Positions 35,146 through 48,267 of a stretch of DNA of 64,000 nucleotides are shown piece by piece. The stretch spans positions 483,808,280 to 483,872,279 of the forward strand of contig NC_134357.1 in NCBI RefSeq assembly GCF_048569485.1, in the 5' to 3' direction. Under the pieces are notes generated by a model. The model was not told where the DNA came from. It made no database searches and saw nothing but the letters and a program-made list of their open reading frames with translations. The translations under genes were made by a program, and so were the position numbers. Every line of letters starts with the position of its first letter. Position 1 is the stretch's first letter. Origin of the DNA: Anomaloglossus baeobatrachus (lineage: Eukaryota > Chordata > Amphibia > Anura > Aromobatidae).

Positions 35146-36797
35146 CAGTTAGGTCCAGAAATATTTGGACAGTGACACAATTTTCGCGAGTTGGGCTCTG
35201 CATGCCACCACATTGGATTTGAAATGAAACCTCTACAACAGAATTCAAGTGCAGATTGTAACGTTTAATTTGAAGGTTTGAACAAAAATATCTGATAGAA
35301 ATTGTAGGAATTGTACACATTTCTTTACAAACACTCCACATTTTAGGAGGTCAAAAGTAATTGGACAAATAAACCAAACCCAAAAAAAAAATTTTTATTT
35401 TCAATATTTTGTTGCGAATCATTTGGAGGCAATCACTGCCTTAAGTCTGGAACCCATGGACATCACCAAACGCTGGGTTTCCTCCTTCTTAATGCTTTGC
35501 CAGGCCTTTACAGCCGCAGCCTTCAGGTATTGCTTGTTTGTGGGTCTTTCCGTCTTAAGTCTGGATTTGAGCAAGTGAAATGCATGCTCAATTGGGTTAA
35601 GATCTGGTGATTGACTTGGCCATTGCAGAATGTTCCACTTTTTTGCACTCATGAACTCCTGGGTAGCTTTGGCTGTATGCTTGGGGTCATTGTCCATCTG
35701 TACTATGAAGCGCCGTCCGATCAACTTTGCGGCATTTGGCTGAATCTGGGCTGAAAGTATATCCCGGTACACTTCAGAATTCATCCGGCTACTCTTGTCT
35801 GCTGTTATGTCATCAATAAACACAAGTGACCCAGTGCCATTGAAAGCCATGCATGCCCATGCCATCACGTTGCCTCCACCATGTTTTACAGAGGATGTGG
35901 TGTGCCTTGGATCATGTGCCGTTCCCTTTCTTGTCCAAACTTTTTTCTTCCCATCATTCTGGTACAGGTTGATCTTTGTCTCATCTGTCCATAGAATACT
36001 TTTCCAGAACTGAGCTGGCTTCATGAGGTGTTTTTCAGCAAATTTAACTCTGGCCTGTCTATTTTTGGAATTGATGAATGGTTTGCATCTAGATGTGAAC
36101 CCTTTGTATTTACTTTCATGGAGTCTTCTCTTTACTGTTGACTTAGAGACAGATACACCTACTTCACTGAGAGTGTTCTGTACTCCAGTTGTTGTTGTGA
36201 ACGGGTTCTTCTTCACCAAAGAAAGTATGCGGCGATCATCCACCGCTGTTGTCATCTGTGGACGCCCAGGCCTTTTTGCGTTCCCAAGCTCACCAGTCAA
36301 TTCCTTTTTTCTCAGAATGTACCCGACTGTTGATTTTGCTACTCCAAGCATGTCTGCTATCTCTCTGATGGATTTTTTCTTTTTTTTCAGCCTCAGGATG
36401 TTCTGCTTCACCTCAATTGAGAGTTCCTTAGACCGCATGTTGTCTGGTCACAGCAACAGCTTCCAAATGCAAAACCACACACCTGTAATCAACCCCAGAC
36501 CTTTTAACTACTTCATTGATTACAGGTTAACGAGGGAGACGCCTTCAGAGTTAATTGCAGCCCTTAGAGTCCCTTGTCCAATTACTTTTGGTCCCTTGAA
36601 AAAGAGGAGGCTATGCATTACAGAGCTATGATTCCTAAACCCTTTCTCCGATTTGGATGTGAAAACTCTCATATTGCAGCTGGGAGTGTGCACTTTCAGC
36701 CCATATTATATATATAATTGTATTTCTGAACATGTTTTTGTAAACAGCTAAAATAACAAAGCTTGTGTCACTGTCCAAATATTTCTGGACCTAACTG
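35146..36797 (-). mobile_element. Complete Tc1-like transposon, 1652 bp
   Basis: The inverted ends begin CAGTTAGGTCCAGAAATATT and are identical for about 35 bp. A TA duplication flanks both sides (35144-35145 and 36798-36799). The only gene is an unbroken transposase on the minus strand. The insertion site inside a minisatellite unit can be read exactly: neighbouring units give the empty site. The copy looks young and may be active or recently active. Confidence 0.93.
35419..36438 (-). CDS. Tc1/mariner-family transposase, apparently intact
   Basis: The enzyme cuts and pastes its own element at TA sites. Residues 1-50 form the first helix-turn-helix of the paired-like DNA-binding domain. A GRP motif (KRPGRPQ) lies at 55-61, and the second helix-turn-helix at about 70-110. 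The catalytic triad is DD34E: D152 in ILWTDETKI, D249 in QMDNDPKHT and E284 in PDLNPIEHAF, with exactly 34 residues between the last two. The length of 339 residues is usual for the family. The ATG lies about 360 bp inside the right end, and the stop about 270 bp inside the left end. A lysine run (18-22, KKKKK) is coded by an A-rich tract that could slip. No missing key residue was found. Confidence 0.92.
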   Translation of the reverse strand: MRSKELSIEVKQNILRLKKKKKSIREIADMLGVAKSTVGYILRKKELTGELGNAKRPGRPQMTTAVDDRRILSLVKKNPFTTTTGVQNTLSEVGVSVSKSTVKRRLHESKYKGFTSRCKPFINSKNRQARVKFAEKHLMKPAQFWKSILWTDETKINLYQNDGKKKVWTRKGTAHDPRHTTSSVKHGGGNVMAWACMAFNGTGSLVFIDDITADKSSRMNSEVYRDILSAQIQPNAAKLIGRRFIVQMDNDPKHTAKATQEFMSAKKWNILQWPSQSPDLNPIEHAFHLLKSRLKTERPTNKQYLKAAAVKAWQSIKKEETQRLVMSMGSRLKAVIASK

Positions 36798-37040
36798 TAT
36801 GTACACAGTGACTCCACCAGCAGAATAGTGAATGCAGCACTGGAGTTAATATAGGATGCCACTTACGATCAATACAGTAAAAGTAATGTAATGTATGTAC
36901 ACAGTGATTGGGCCATCAGAATAGTGAGTGCAGCTCTGGGTTATAATACAGGATGTATCTCAGGATCAGTACAGGATAAATAATGTAATGTATGTACACA
37001 GTGACTGCCCCGGCAGAATAGTGAGTGCAGCTCTGGAGTA

Positions 37041-37600
37041 AAGGCCTTTTACACTCAACGACATCGTTAACAAGATGTCGTTGGGGTCACGGAGTTCGTG
37101 ACGCACATCCGGCCTCGTTAGTGACGTCGTTGCATGTGACACCTACGAGCGACCGGTAACGATCAAAAATACTCACCTAATCGTTGATCGTTGACACGTC
37201 GTTCAAATCGCAAATATCGTTGCTGGTGCTGGACGCAGGTTGTTCGTCGTTCCTGAGGCAGCACACATCGCTACGTGTGACACCTCAGAAACGACGAACA
37301 ACACCGTTCCTGTGTCCTCCGGCAACGAGGTGGGTGTGACTTTCAAGCGGCTGCTCTCCGCCCCTCCACTTCTATTGGACGCCTGCCGTGTGACGTCGCT
37401 GTGACGCCACACGAACCGCCCCCTTAGAAAAGAGGCTGTTTGCCGGCCACAGCGACGTCGCTAGGAAGGTATGTACATGTGACGAGTACTAGCGATTTTG
37501 TCCGCCACGGGCAGAGATTTTCCCGTGATGCACAAACGACGGGGGCGTGTGCGAACGCTAGCGTCATCGCTAGCGATGTCGCAGCGTGTAAAGCCCCCTT
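37041..37600. mobile_element. Harbinger-type MITE in the 97-bp minisatellite
   Basis: Inverted ends AAGGCCTTTTACAC and GTGTAAAGCCCCCTT enclose CG-rich sequence with many ACGACATCG-like motifs and two long inner inverted arms. It resembles 39882-40465 in the inner segments (GCCGGCCA, TTCTATTGG). The target duplication is not clean; a TAA/TTA is likely. Confidence 0.65.
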
Positions 37601-37638
37601 TAATATAGGATGTTGCTCAGGATTGGTATTGGTGGTAA

Positions 37639-37944
37639 AAAAAAAGGAACAAAAGAAATTTAAGATATTCCCCCACTCTGACCAAGATATCTAAGAAAAG
37701 CAAAAGTGCCTCCCCTTCTAACCTGTTCCAAGTCCTTGATAACATTCAGAGAAAAAAAGGTAGTAGGAAGAAGAAAGCCATCACCCAGGATAATGATGTC
37801 TACGCCATTGATGCTAGCATCCATCAATGTTGCCAGCACAAGATTAAGTCAAATGCGGCTTTTGATTTTCACTTAAAGCCAATGTTATATATTTTTGCAG
37901 TTAAGTATCCAGTTTGCCTGTCCATCATTGATGCTTCTGGTTAA
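37639..37944 (+). other. Exon-like open frame of unknown origin
   Basis: An open frame of 101 codons without an ATG near its start ends at a TAA at 37942-37944. It has protein-like composition, for example SASPSNLFQVLDNIQRKKG and AITQDNDVYAIDASIHQ, and many lysines early on. It sits between a MITE and a Tc1 relic. It may be a fragment of a host gene or of an unknown transposon, or chance. No splice signals are convincing. Confidence 0.25.
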
Positions 37945-39224
37945 CCATTTGTTTGCTGATTGCATACAGCCCATTCTTCCACACAAACACTCTTCAAGTC
38001 CTGAAGGCCCCGTGGGCTCCTTCTATGATCTCTGAGCTTTAATTCATTCCAGAAATTTTCAATTGGATTCACCTCCGATGATCGGCTCGGCCATTCTGGC
38101 AGCTTTATTTTCTTTCGCTGAAACCAATTGAGACTTTTCCTGACTGTGTGTTTGGGATCAATGTCTTGCTGAAATGTCCACCCTTGTTTCATCTTCATCA
38201 TCCTGGTAGATGGCAGCAGTTATTTATCAAGAATGTCTCATTTCATTTGGCTATTCATCCTTCATTCAATTACATGAAGTTTGCCAGTGCCACATACTGA
38301 AAAATAACCCCACGCCATGATGTTACCACCTACAAACATCAATGTTGGTATGGTGGTTTTGGGGTGATATGCTGTGCTGCATCTTGGCCTCCAAACATGG
38401 TGTGCATTTTGGCATCCAGTTCAATGTTGGTCTCATCTAACTAGACTCTATTCTCCCAGTATTTCACAGGCTTGTCTAAATGTTGTTAAGTAAACTTTAA
38501 ACATGCTTCAACATGATTTTTGTTCAGCAATGGAGTCTTGTGTGGTGTTTGTTCTTTGAAACAATTTTACCTTCTGATTCAAGGCCTTTCTTTAGCTCTC
38601 CAGAGGTGGTCTTTGGCTTGTGGACAACTCTTCTGATAATTCTTCTTACTTCTCTTTCTAAAATCTTGCGTGGAGCACCTGGTGGTGACCAGTTTATTGT
38701 GAAATTATTGAAGTTCTTTCCACACCCAGATTACAGACACAACAATGCCTACTGGAACCTTCAGTAGTTTAGAAATTCTTCTGTAACCAATGCCATCAGT
38801 ATATTTTGCAATGATAAAGTTGAGATGGTCTTGAGACAGCTCACTGGTTTTACCCCTCATGAGATGTTTCTTGTGTAGCACCTTGGTAATGAGACACCTT
38901 TTCATAGAACATCAGTTGAACCAGCTGATATTATTTATCACTAACTGGCAGGATTGCTTTCTAATTACTGATAGATTTCAGCTGGTGTCATGACTATCCA
39001 TGGCTTTTTGCATTTCTCTTTCTTCATGTGTTTAATACCTTTTACTTGTGTAATTTCTCATTATTACACAAAACTTAATTTATGGGCATCTATGGTTTGA
39101 TTTCTTTACTGTAGATTGGATGGGTTGTTACTTATATCTGGTGAGAAAGTCATGTCAATAGCATCTTTAGAAATGTATTTACTTAGAAAATTAGTGATGT
39201 GTTCAATACTTATTTCACCTACTG
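37945..39224 (-). mobile_element. Tc1-like transposon relic
   Basis: The right end GTTCAATACTTATTTCACC...ACTG is followed by TA (39225-39226), as in fish and frog Tc1 elements; the left end is not clear. Minus-strand pieces recall Tc1 transposase: an N-terminal piece at 38705-38905 (LSQDHLNFIIAKYTDGIGY) and a C-terminal piece at 37941-38201 ([13 protein letters not shown], then [12 protein letters not shown]). Many stops and shifts lie between, so it is dead. Confidence 0.75.
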
Positions 39225-39226
39225 TA

Positions 39227-39881
39227 TGTTTCTACCATAGGCCATCTGTTCGCTGATAGCATACAACTCTGCAATTAACCATTATGGACTACACATTACC
39301 AGGTAAAGTCATAAAACACTGGTAACTGGAAGGAGTACTTGCTGTTATTGGATTAGGTATGAACATTTGATCAAGTTAACCATAAGTACTTCTGGTCTGT
39401 CCTTCTGAGATATGACCTGCTGGGGGGTTGTCAATTGGCTAAACACCTTATACGCAGGAGGAGAAAGTTTTCTCACTTGTCAATGGTTGGATTGGCACCT
39501 ATTTTGTGGTACGGTAGGAATTTTTACAAGGGTTGTCCTTTAAGCCCACTGTTGTATGTTTGAAATTGATCCACTCCTTAGGAGAGTGGAAGAAGGACCA
39601 TCGGTGGAAGTTAATGAACTGAGCAACACCTGAATGCTAATGACATTACCGTCTTTATCAATACAGAGTAAAGTCTGGCTCACTCAATTTTTTGTAGGTA
39701 CCTCCGAGAAAAATTACAGTAGCGGCAAAATACCATTTGTTTCGGACTCTCACTTCTTCTTGTGTGCCCGAGCTACATTTTGCCATTACCGTCTTTATGT
39801 CCTAGGAAGGGGAGACAAAACAGGTGATGTCGGAGGTAGATCACTATCCAGAGGCATCCGAGTAAAATACCGTAAGTGTAA
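39227..39881. other. No gene recognised
   Basis: Unassigned sequence before a MITE. The phrase GCATACAACTCTGC near 39260 faintly repeats one near 37965. Confidence 0.35.
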
Positions 39882-40465
39882 GGGGTACTTTGCACACTAC
39901 GACATCGCAGCTGCGATGTCGGTGGGGTCAAATAGAAAGTGACGCACTTCCGGCGTCACTGTCGATATCGTAGTGTGTAAATCGTTTTTGATACGATTAA
40001 CGAGTGCAAAAGAGTCAAAATCGTATCATCGGTGTAGCGTCGGTTATTTCCATAGTTACGGAAGGACCGATGTTACGATGTTGTTCCTCGTTTCTGCGGC
40101 AGCACACATCGCTGTGTGTGAAGCCGCAGGAGCGAGGAACAGCTCCTACCTGTGGCTCACGCCGGCTATACGGAAGGAAGGAGGTGGGCGGGATGTTTAC
40201 GTCATGCTCATCTCCGCCCCTCCGCTTCTATTGGCCGCCTGCCGTGTGACGTCGCTATGACCCCGCACGACTCGCCCCCTTAGTAAGGAGGCGGTTTGCC
40301 GGCCAGAGCGATGTCGCAGAGCAGGTGAGTGTATGTGAAGCTGCCGTAGCGATAATGTTCGCTATGGCAGCTATCACAAGATATCGCTGCTGCGACGGGG
40401 GCGGGGACTATCGCGCTCGGCATCGCAGGCATCGGCTTGCGATATCGTAGTGTGAAAAGTACCCC
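39882..40465. mobile_element. Complete Harbinger-type MITE, 584 bp
   Basis: The ends GGGGTACTTTGCACACTACG and, inverted, GGGGTACTTTTCACACTACG are flanked by TAA on both sides. The interior is CG-rich, with several inner hairpins. A truncated relative lies at 10913-11283. No transposase. Confidence 0.8.
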
Positions 40466-40887
40466 TAAGAGTCTTTGGCCGGGAGAGCAAGGTCCTGATT
40501 TTGATCTTCTGGATGTCGACTTTTGGCAGGGGGGAATTGGGACAGCAGACTAGAGATTTACACTCAGAAGATAAACCAATGGAAGGATTGGTCATTGATT
40601 AACCGCAAGAAAAAGAGTAAACCTCATTAAAACTTACCTGTCCTCTACCGATATATCCTGGCAGGGTGTGCATTTTGTTAAGAGTTCTCTGGTATCTGGT
40701 TAATTTTTATTGTCTAGGTGGGTTAGGGTTTTTTTTGGGGTGGGGGCGGGCAGAAGGAAGGATCATTATTCTGTGATAATTTGGCAGCTAGAACAGAATT
40801 AGGTTGTGTTTATTTTCAGTTAGTTATTAGTAGTAATATGATTTTTGTTATCTATATATTGGGTTTGGGGTATAATACGGGTATATA

Positions 40888-41308
40888 CAGTAGGGATAAT
40901 AAGTATTTGATCCTCTGTCGATTTTGTAAGTTTTCACACACACAAAGAATGGAGAGGTCTGTAATTTTTTATCATAGGTACACTTCCACTGACAGACAGA
41001 ATCTCCCCAGCAAACAGGTGCAATTAATACAGGTAATGAGTGCAGAGTAGGAGGGTTTCTTAAAGAAAAAATAACAGGTCTGTGAGAGCCAGAATTTTTG
41101 CTGGTTGGTAGGTGATCAAATACTTATATGATGCAATAAAATTCTAATTTATTATTTAAAAATTGTACAATGTGATTGTCTGGATTTTTTTTATTCTGCC
41201 TGGCACAGTTGAAGTGTACCTACAATAAAAATTACAGACCTCTCTATTCTTTGCATATGGGAAAACTTGCAAAATCGGGAGTGTATCAAATACTTATTTT
41301 CCTCACTG
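40888..41308. mobile_element. Internally deleted Tc1 element (MITE-like), 421 bp
   Basis: CAGTAGGGATAATAAGTATT at the left and TACTTATTTTCCTCACTG at the right are inverted, with TA on both sides. The terminal 150-200 bp match the Tc1 relic at 49060-50408 (phrases like GGAGAGGTCTGTAATTTTT and GGTAGGTGATCAAATACTT). The transposase gene is deleted. Confidence 0.85.
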
Positions 41309-41479
41309 TATACAGTATATGTGTATTAATAATATGTGTGTATGTTATTAGAATGAGTGGCTGGACCTTTTCATTTTATTGATTATTGATGGTTACTCTT
41401 CTGAATGAATGCAGATCTCGAATTTAATATATGGTGTAACTCAGGATTGGTGTAGGACAAGAAAGTTTCTTACAAGTTT

Positions 41480-42010
41480 TTTGTGGATTTTATTTAAAAA
41501 AAAATACAAGTCAGGACAGCAAGTTGGTTTGAGCATCGGGGTCACCACATGCGCAAAAGAATTTTTTAAAAATTAACTTTTAATTAATTCATTAAAATGA
41601 GGATAATCCTCACTAATAAAAGGACAAACAATACAAATAAGGTTTGGCCCCTCCTACTTTCTCAAGGGTTCAATAAAGGTTTGGCCCCTCCTACTTTTTC
41701 AAGGGTTCAATGCAAACCATAGAAAAACTACTACCGCTATACAAAGTGGAACTTGTCTCACCCATGAACTAGGTGCCAGTTTCAGAAAAGTCCACTAATA
41801 AATAGAAAATTGGATTAATCTCACCAAAATCTTGTATACCATATATTAGATTCAAATGGGTTCAGGCAACCTCCTGGCGAAACCTCTTAATTATGAAAAA
41901 TGTACCTCCCAACGCGTTTCGTTCAAAGAGCAAACTCATCAAAGGAGCTTATAATTGTGGCAAATCCATCTCAGGTCTCATTAAAAATGAGTCAAGAAAT
42001 ATCCATAATA
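41480..42010 (-). mobile_element. Old Penelope-like element fragment (pseudo-LTR part)
   Basis: It carries the AACGCGTTTCG...CTCATC signature at 41904-41949, which on the minus strand is a worn hammerhead ribozyme: UGAUGAG, GAAAC and GUU with partly pairing flanks. A duplicated phrase AGGTTTGGCCCCTCCTACTT lies near 41640-41700. No coding part is present. Confidence 0.5.
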
Positions 42011-42344
42011 TGCATTAAACAGACTCAATAAGGAGTCATGTAAGCGGTAGTTCCAGTTCAGGTCCCATAAGCCATGGACCCGACTCTTAATAACACGCAC
42101 GTGGCAGGAGCGGCCGTGCTTAACGCTCTAACAGGCTAATTTAACCCATTGGCTTTATGTAAAAAAAAAATACAACATAAAAAGCCTCTACAATCATAGA
42201 AATAAGCGTGTGGTCCTGAGCACATACCAGGACTTTTTTGCAGACCCTAGTATGGATAATAATACTACGTAGAGTCTGAGACTATTTCATGGTTCCCGGT
42301 TTGTTTTAACAGCCTGCCACTCTTGGTGTGCCACTGCACACGTG

Positions 42345-42430
42345 TATGTACCCTCCAGGGATGTGAACCAACGACCTTGCAAACAGCAGACCAACACTCA
42401 GTAATTTGCCACTGCTCAGCCGCCTGTCAG
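42345..42430 (-). mobile_element. tRNA-like sequence, probably a SINE head
   Basis: On the minus strand, A-box-like TGAGCAGTGG and B-box-like GGTTCACATCC lie about 45 bases apart, as in a tRNA. The arms do not form a clean cloverleaf by eye, so a SINE or tRNA pseudogene is more likely than a working tRNA. Confidence 0.35.
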
Positions 42431-42439
42431 AATGATTAA

Positions 42440-42820
42440 TTCCACAATCCAATACTGATCTGCATTGGTTGCCGGCCTGCTGTCTCTGTCATCTATCAGT
42501 CCCCAAGAAGACACTTCTCGCCAGGGTCTTGAGTTTCCTGAAACTGGATATAAATGTTTGTTTTGGAGCTAGGCCTGCGACAGACGAATCGGCGTTTGTT
42601 TGGTCACGATGAAAGTGGTGCAGGAGAATAAAAGAGACCCCCAGCCTCTCCGGGACATTTCAGCAGACCTCATATTCTCTAATGTTGTTCTTGAAATGGA
42701 AAGTTCTCTGCGTGTTTTCTCTTAACAGCTCGTAGTCAGCTCATTCTCTACTGTTGTTTTAATTGCTAAGTCATCTGGGGGACCACATGCATTTATTAAA
42801 CACCACTATAAAGGGGTTTT
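42440..42820. other. Apparently unique non-coding stretch
   Basis: No repeat signature, open frame or tandem structure is seen, unlike nearly all the surrounding DNA. It could be ordinary intergenic sequence or a conserved non-coding element. The sequence alone cannot decide. Confidence 0.3.
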
Positions 42821-43085
42821 CCACTTTGAAAAATCCCTTTTTATTAGAAGGGTTCCCCAAATGTGAAATTATACAAAGAAGAACTTAGTAAAAAGTGTCT
42901 GATTTTACTACAACGCCTCCGCAGGGCAATTTGAGTATTACATGAAGCCTGATTTTAATGGACAGATGGACCTGAGAGGTTTTCCAGAGTAGCCACTCTC
43001 TGGTCCAACTTTTTAATCCAGTTCTTTTCCTGATCCACAAATTATTGTCCAGATCATACTCAAGGAAATTTTTGGACCTTGCAGG

Positions 43086-44221
43086 TGTGTCGCCCACCTG
43101 TAGTGGTCACCTTAGGGACGTCGCCCCACCTTCTGGGACGCCACAGGGGCCCCACTTGATCACCGCTGGCAACAGGTATGTTAGGTCGTTTACGTCTGAG
43201 TCATGACGCCACTCTCGGTTTGCGGTCAGGGTTATGGCTGACCATCACTGCAGTTTAACGAGTGTCTGGGGCTGATGGAATCTGCAGTCGGGTGGTGTGG
43301 CCTCCCGAGAGTGATGCTGGCCCCAGGGGCTCGGGTGTATGTGCGTAGGACTACAGGTCGCAGAATAACTCAGTCTCAGTCCCGAGTGTCTTGCAACTGG
43401 TTTTTACTCACTTTCAAGTCCTTCAAGTGGTACCCGGGCGATGCTGAGATACACCAAGAGAGAACCAGGTATCCTTCAGGCTGGTATAAGGGTAGCTGCT
43501 GACTCGCCTTCATAGCACTTCTTGTTCGGACAACCCCTGACTTAAAGTACCGTGGGATTCATCCAGGGAAGTCGCAACTCCCTTTTCTCCCCTTTCTGGC
43601 CCGTTTGCTGGCAGCATAGACCAAGGTGGATAGCTGCAGGCTCGATCCTCCTTATGGGCCCCCTCGTTGCTGCTGATGCACGGACTCTCTTTTGGTTGGT
43701 GTGGGACTTGTTGTCCACCCCACCGGCAGGTTTAGCAGACCACAAAATGGATGTCTGGCTCTAGGGACCTGTTCCCCGTGCGTGCCTAGTCACTAAAAGT
43801 CTCCGTACACGACCAGCTGATTTCCTCAGTGTCTTCCTGACCAACTGACTTCCTCAGCGTCTTTCTGTCCAACTTCTGGTGACCGTTCTCCCCCGCCAAC
43901 AGCCACTACACATGCAGGGTCTGACTAGCGTGTCTGCGTGCCCGCTCTCCGCTTCAGACTTGGCTTGCTCCTCTCCTACTCCTTCTCTGACTGCCACTGC
44001 ACATTCTAGTCTCCAGCCTCCCCACCGCACCACTAGCTGAGATGTGGAGGCCACGCCCTCTCCTGGGTCTGCCCAGAGGTCTCCTCTAAGGTGTGTGTGT
44101 GAGACCTGGTTACTACGTGTCTGTGCATACACACCCTACTCAGCCTTTAGGATTACCTGTTTGCACTCACCCAGCATGGGTGCAGTACTCAGTGGCGCCT
44201 GACCAGGTCAGGGGCGCCACA
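43086..44221 (-). mobile_element. Solo LTR fossil, 1136 bp
   Basis: On the plus strand it begins TGTGTCGCCC and ends GGGCGCCACA, so the element reads on the minus strand. The 4-bp duplication CAGG lies on both sides (43082-43085, 44222-44225). It shares end sequences with the solo LTRs at 46878-47786 and 1196-2447 and is probably a sister subfamily. No internal region is present. Confidence 0.75.
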
Positions 44222-44269
44222 CAGGCACCAGCCTTGTCTATAGCAGAGGTCTCAAACACGCAGCGCGAG

Positions 44270-44910
44270 GGCCACATGTAGGGGCGGAACGATCATGATC
44301 GCAGGGATCGCAACTGCGACCGGGCCTGGGGACCCCCTGCTTCAGCTAGATGTGCGTCCGAGGACATATGGGTGACATATATGCCAAGATGGGGACATAC
44401 CAGGATGAGGGACATATTTACAAGGAAGGAGCTCTGGATGGGGGACATTAGAACAGGGTGCGGGACATTACTACATAATGGAGGGGCAACTCATATGTCT
44501 TTATAGGATTTAGAATGTTAAATGTATACATACATATACATACAGTACATCTGACCAAAATAATGGGGGGGTAGGTCCAAATTGTACACTAGGGCCCATC
44601 GAACTCTAGTTACGCCACTGGCTGCATGCATACCTGAGGTTGTCGTCTGCAATCCTAAGAACTCCAAAGCTCCCAAGACATCTGCGGTCAGCAGAGAGCA
44701 GATCGAAGGAGAAGATCAGGCCGGGGCATTGTGTGTCAGAGCACTTTCCTGTAATGCTGGATCACTGATGAATGGTAAAAATGGAGAAAATTATTATTTT
44801 TTAAATACCATCCAAACATCTGTTACCGGTCATGTACAGTGAAAGGGGAAATGACTTCCCAAAACCACCATATATCTATGTTGCTTTAAGGGACAGGTCT
44901 CTAAAAGATA
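44270..44910. repeat. Dispersed repeat with short GGGACATAT-rich minisatellite
   Basis: It includes repeats of a GATGGGGACATAC-like phrase and the segment CATATGTCTTTATAGGATTT. Both recur at 46503-46877. The segment ending CTCTAGTTACGCCACTG recurs in worn form at 47835-47870 and, inverted, at 58335-58400. One dispersed repeat family is therefore present three times. Confidence 0.5.
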
Positions 44911-46500
<1,590 letters not shown>

Positions 46501-46502
46501 TA

Positions 46503-46877
46503 TACCAGGATGGGCAATGATGGGGACATATATTCCAGAGTGGGGCCATATATACCAAGCTATATCCATGATCGGGGGCATACATAAGGATGGGGCCATG
46601 AGGGAGACATATACCAGGATGGGACCATATATACCAGGATATAGGCATGATGGGGGTCATACACCAGGATAGGGTCATGATGGAGAGATATACCATGATG
46701 GGGTCATGATGGCGTTATATATACCTGGATGGGGCCATGATAGTGGACATATTTACCAGGATGGGGGACATATTTACCATGAAGTAGCTCAGGGTGGGTG
46801 ACATTACTACACAATAAAAGGGGGAGGGGGGCAACTTGTATGTCTTTATAGGATTTAGAATGCTACAATGGCCCAAA
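46503..46877. repeat. Minisatellite of CCAGGATGGGGACATAT-like phrases
   Basis: Irregular units of 20-40 bp with GATGGGG and CATATATACCAGG. They continue the dispersed repeat at 44270-44910, which the Tc1 element at 44911-46500 splits. Confidence 0.6.
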
Positions 46878-47786
46878 TGTGTCGCCCGGGGACCAGGGGT
46901 ACTCAGATCTGGGCCACGAGGTCACTTCTGTGGGTATCACGGTGGCATGACCCGGTCTGTGATCCCAGGCTCCACAGTAAAAAGGGGATTAGGTAAGGGA
47001 GATTGTCCGTGACGCCACCCACGGTTGTGGTGAGGTTGTGACACCACCGCTGCTCTGGACGGGGATCCCAGGAGCGATGGTGTGGAGCAGCTAGGATGTT
47101 GTTTCCCCTCCGTGGGTAGGGGGGTTTGTTGTCCCGGGGCCCGGTGATGGGGTAGGGATTGATGATGGCAGGCGGGTTGCGGGGCCTGGGGAGGTGCAGG
47201 GTCGCAGGGGCAGCGCTGTGCCGCACGGCACGGTGGTACTCACTCAGCCCAATGATGCACACAGAGTCTCTGTTGAAACAAACGGCTGGATGGACGGGTC
47301 CCACAGGCGGCTGCGGTGTTTTTCCCCTGACCCCAGGTTGGTAATGTAAGTTCTCTCTTTCACCTCCGAGCACGCTCCTCCTGCAATCCGGTTTCCAGCT
47401 GGCTCCCCGATTCAGTACCGGTGGGCCACCGCCCAGCCCCGGCTACCTACGGTTCCACCAACTGTCTTCCCGGCTCTCGCAGACGGCCACTACCGTCTGC
47501 CTCACTCTCTGCACGGGGGCCTTAGGCTCCAACCTAGGCCCCTGTCTGCTTCTGTCTCTCTGCAGACCTTCTCTCTCCTCCTCTCCCTGGACTTGACTGG
47601 GCTTGTTTCTTGCCTCAGGCCAGCTAAACCCCTGGATGGGCGTCTCCATCTCCTGACTCCGCCCACCTGGTGTGTCTGGCTGAGCCCGAGGAAGGTCTCA
47701 CTGGAGATGTCTGCTGTGAACTGCTGGGGGTGGGGGTGTGTGTGTGTGTTGTTACCTGTGGCCCCTGTCTTGTCCAGGGCGCCACA
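46878..47786 (-). mobile_element. Solo LTR fossil, 909 bp
   Basis: On the plus strand it begins TGTGTCGCCC and ends GGGCGCCACA, with the 4-bp duplication CAAA on both sides (46874-46877, 47787-47790). The middle shares long stretches with the LTRs at 3483-8977, for example CCACCCACGGTTGTGGTGA. It sits in the dispersed repeat and is younger than it. Confidence 0.78.
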
Positions 47787-48267
47787 CAAACATTTGACAA
47801 GGCGGGAGGGGGGGCCCAGGCTCAAACTCTGCATCGGGGCCCATCAGACTGTAGTTACGTCTCTGCTCCTCCTCATAGACTTCAATGATCCCTCAGTGAG
47901 CTGGCCCTTCTTGTCTTAAATAGGATGGATTTTAGAATGAATGCTTTTTTCCGAGATAATGATGAATTTAGGAGGAAATGTGGGGGTGGAATTGGTTAAT
48001 ATTTGGGGGGGAAATAAGCACATTTCTCAGATATGCTGCAACATTTCATCTCTTATACTCATTTATGGATTTATGCAAAATTTAGGCAAAGTCTGATGAT
48101 CATTTCAAACTCAAAACTAATTTTTAATTTTTGCATTTACTACTAATTTAAATTCACGAATGTCTCAAACTGACGATTAATTAATGTAAGTGAATTATAC
48201 ATTTCAGCCATAGAGAAAATATTTATTTGCACTAGAAATAAGATGTCCATGGAGGGGATGTGTTCAC

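Larger units (their letters stand above)
34975..37640. repeat. 97-bp minisatellite, interrupted by a Tc1 transposon and a MITE
   Basis: Units read GTGCAGCTCTGGAGTATAAT and TACACAGTGACTCCACC with a 97-bp period. Copies are seen at 34975-35145, 36798-37040 and, in part, 37601-37640. The Tc1 element at 35146-36797 and the MITE at 37041-37600 sit inside units, so both are younger than the array. Confidence 0.75.

Noticed and set aside
36023-36631. Plus-strand frame of 202 codons
   Set aside because: It is antisense to the Tc1 transposase gene.
42345-42430. Working tRNA gene
   Set aside because: A- and B-box-like motifs are present, but the arms do not pair into a clean cloverleaf by eye. A SINE head is more likely.
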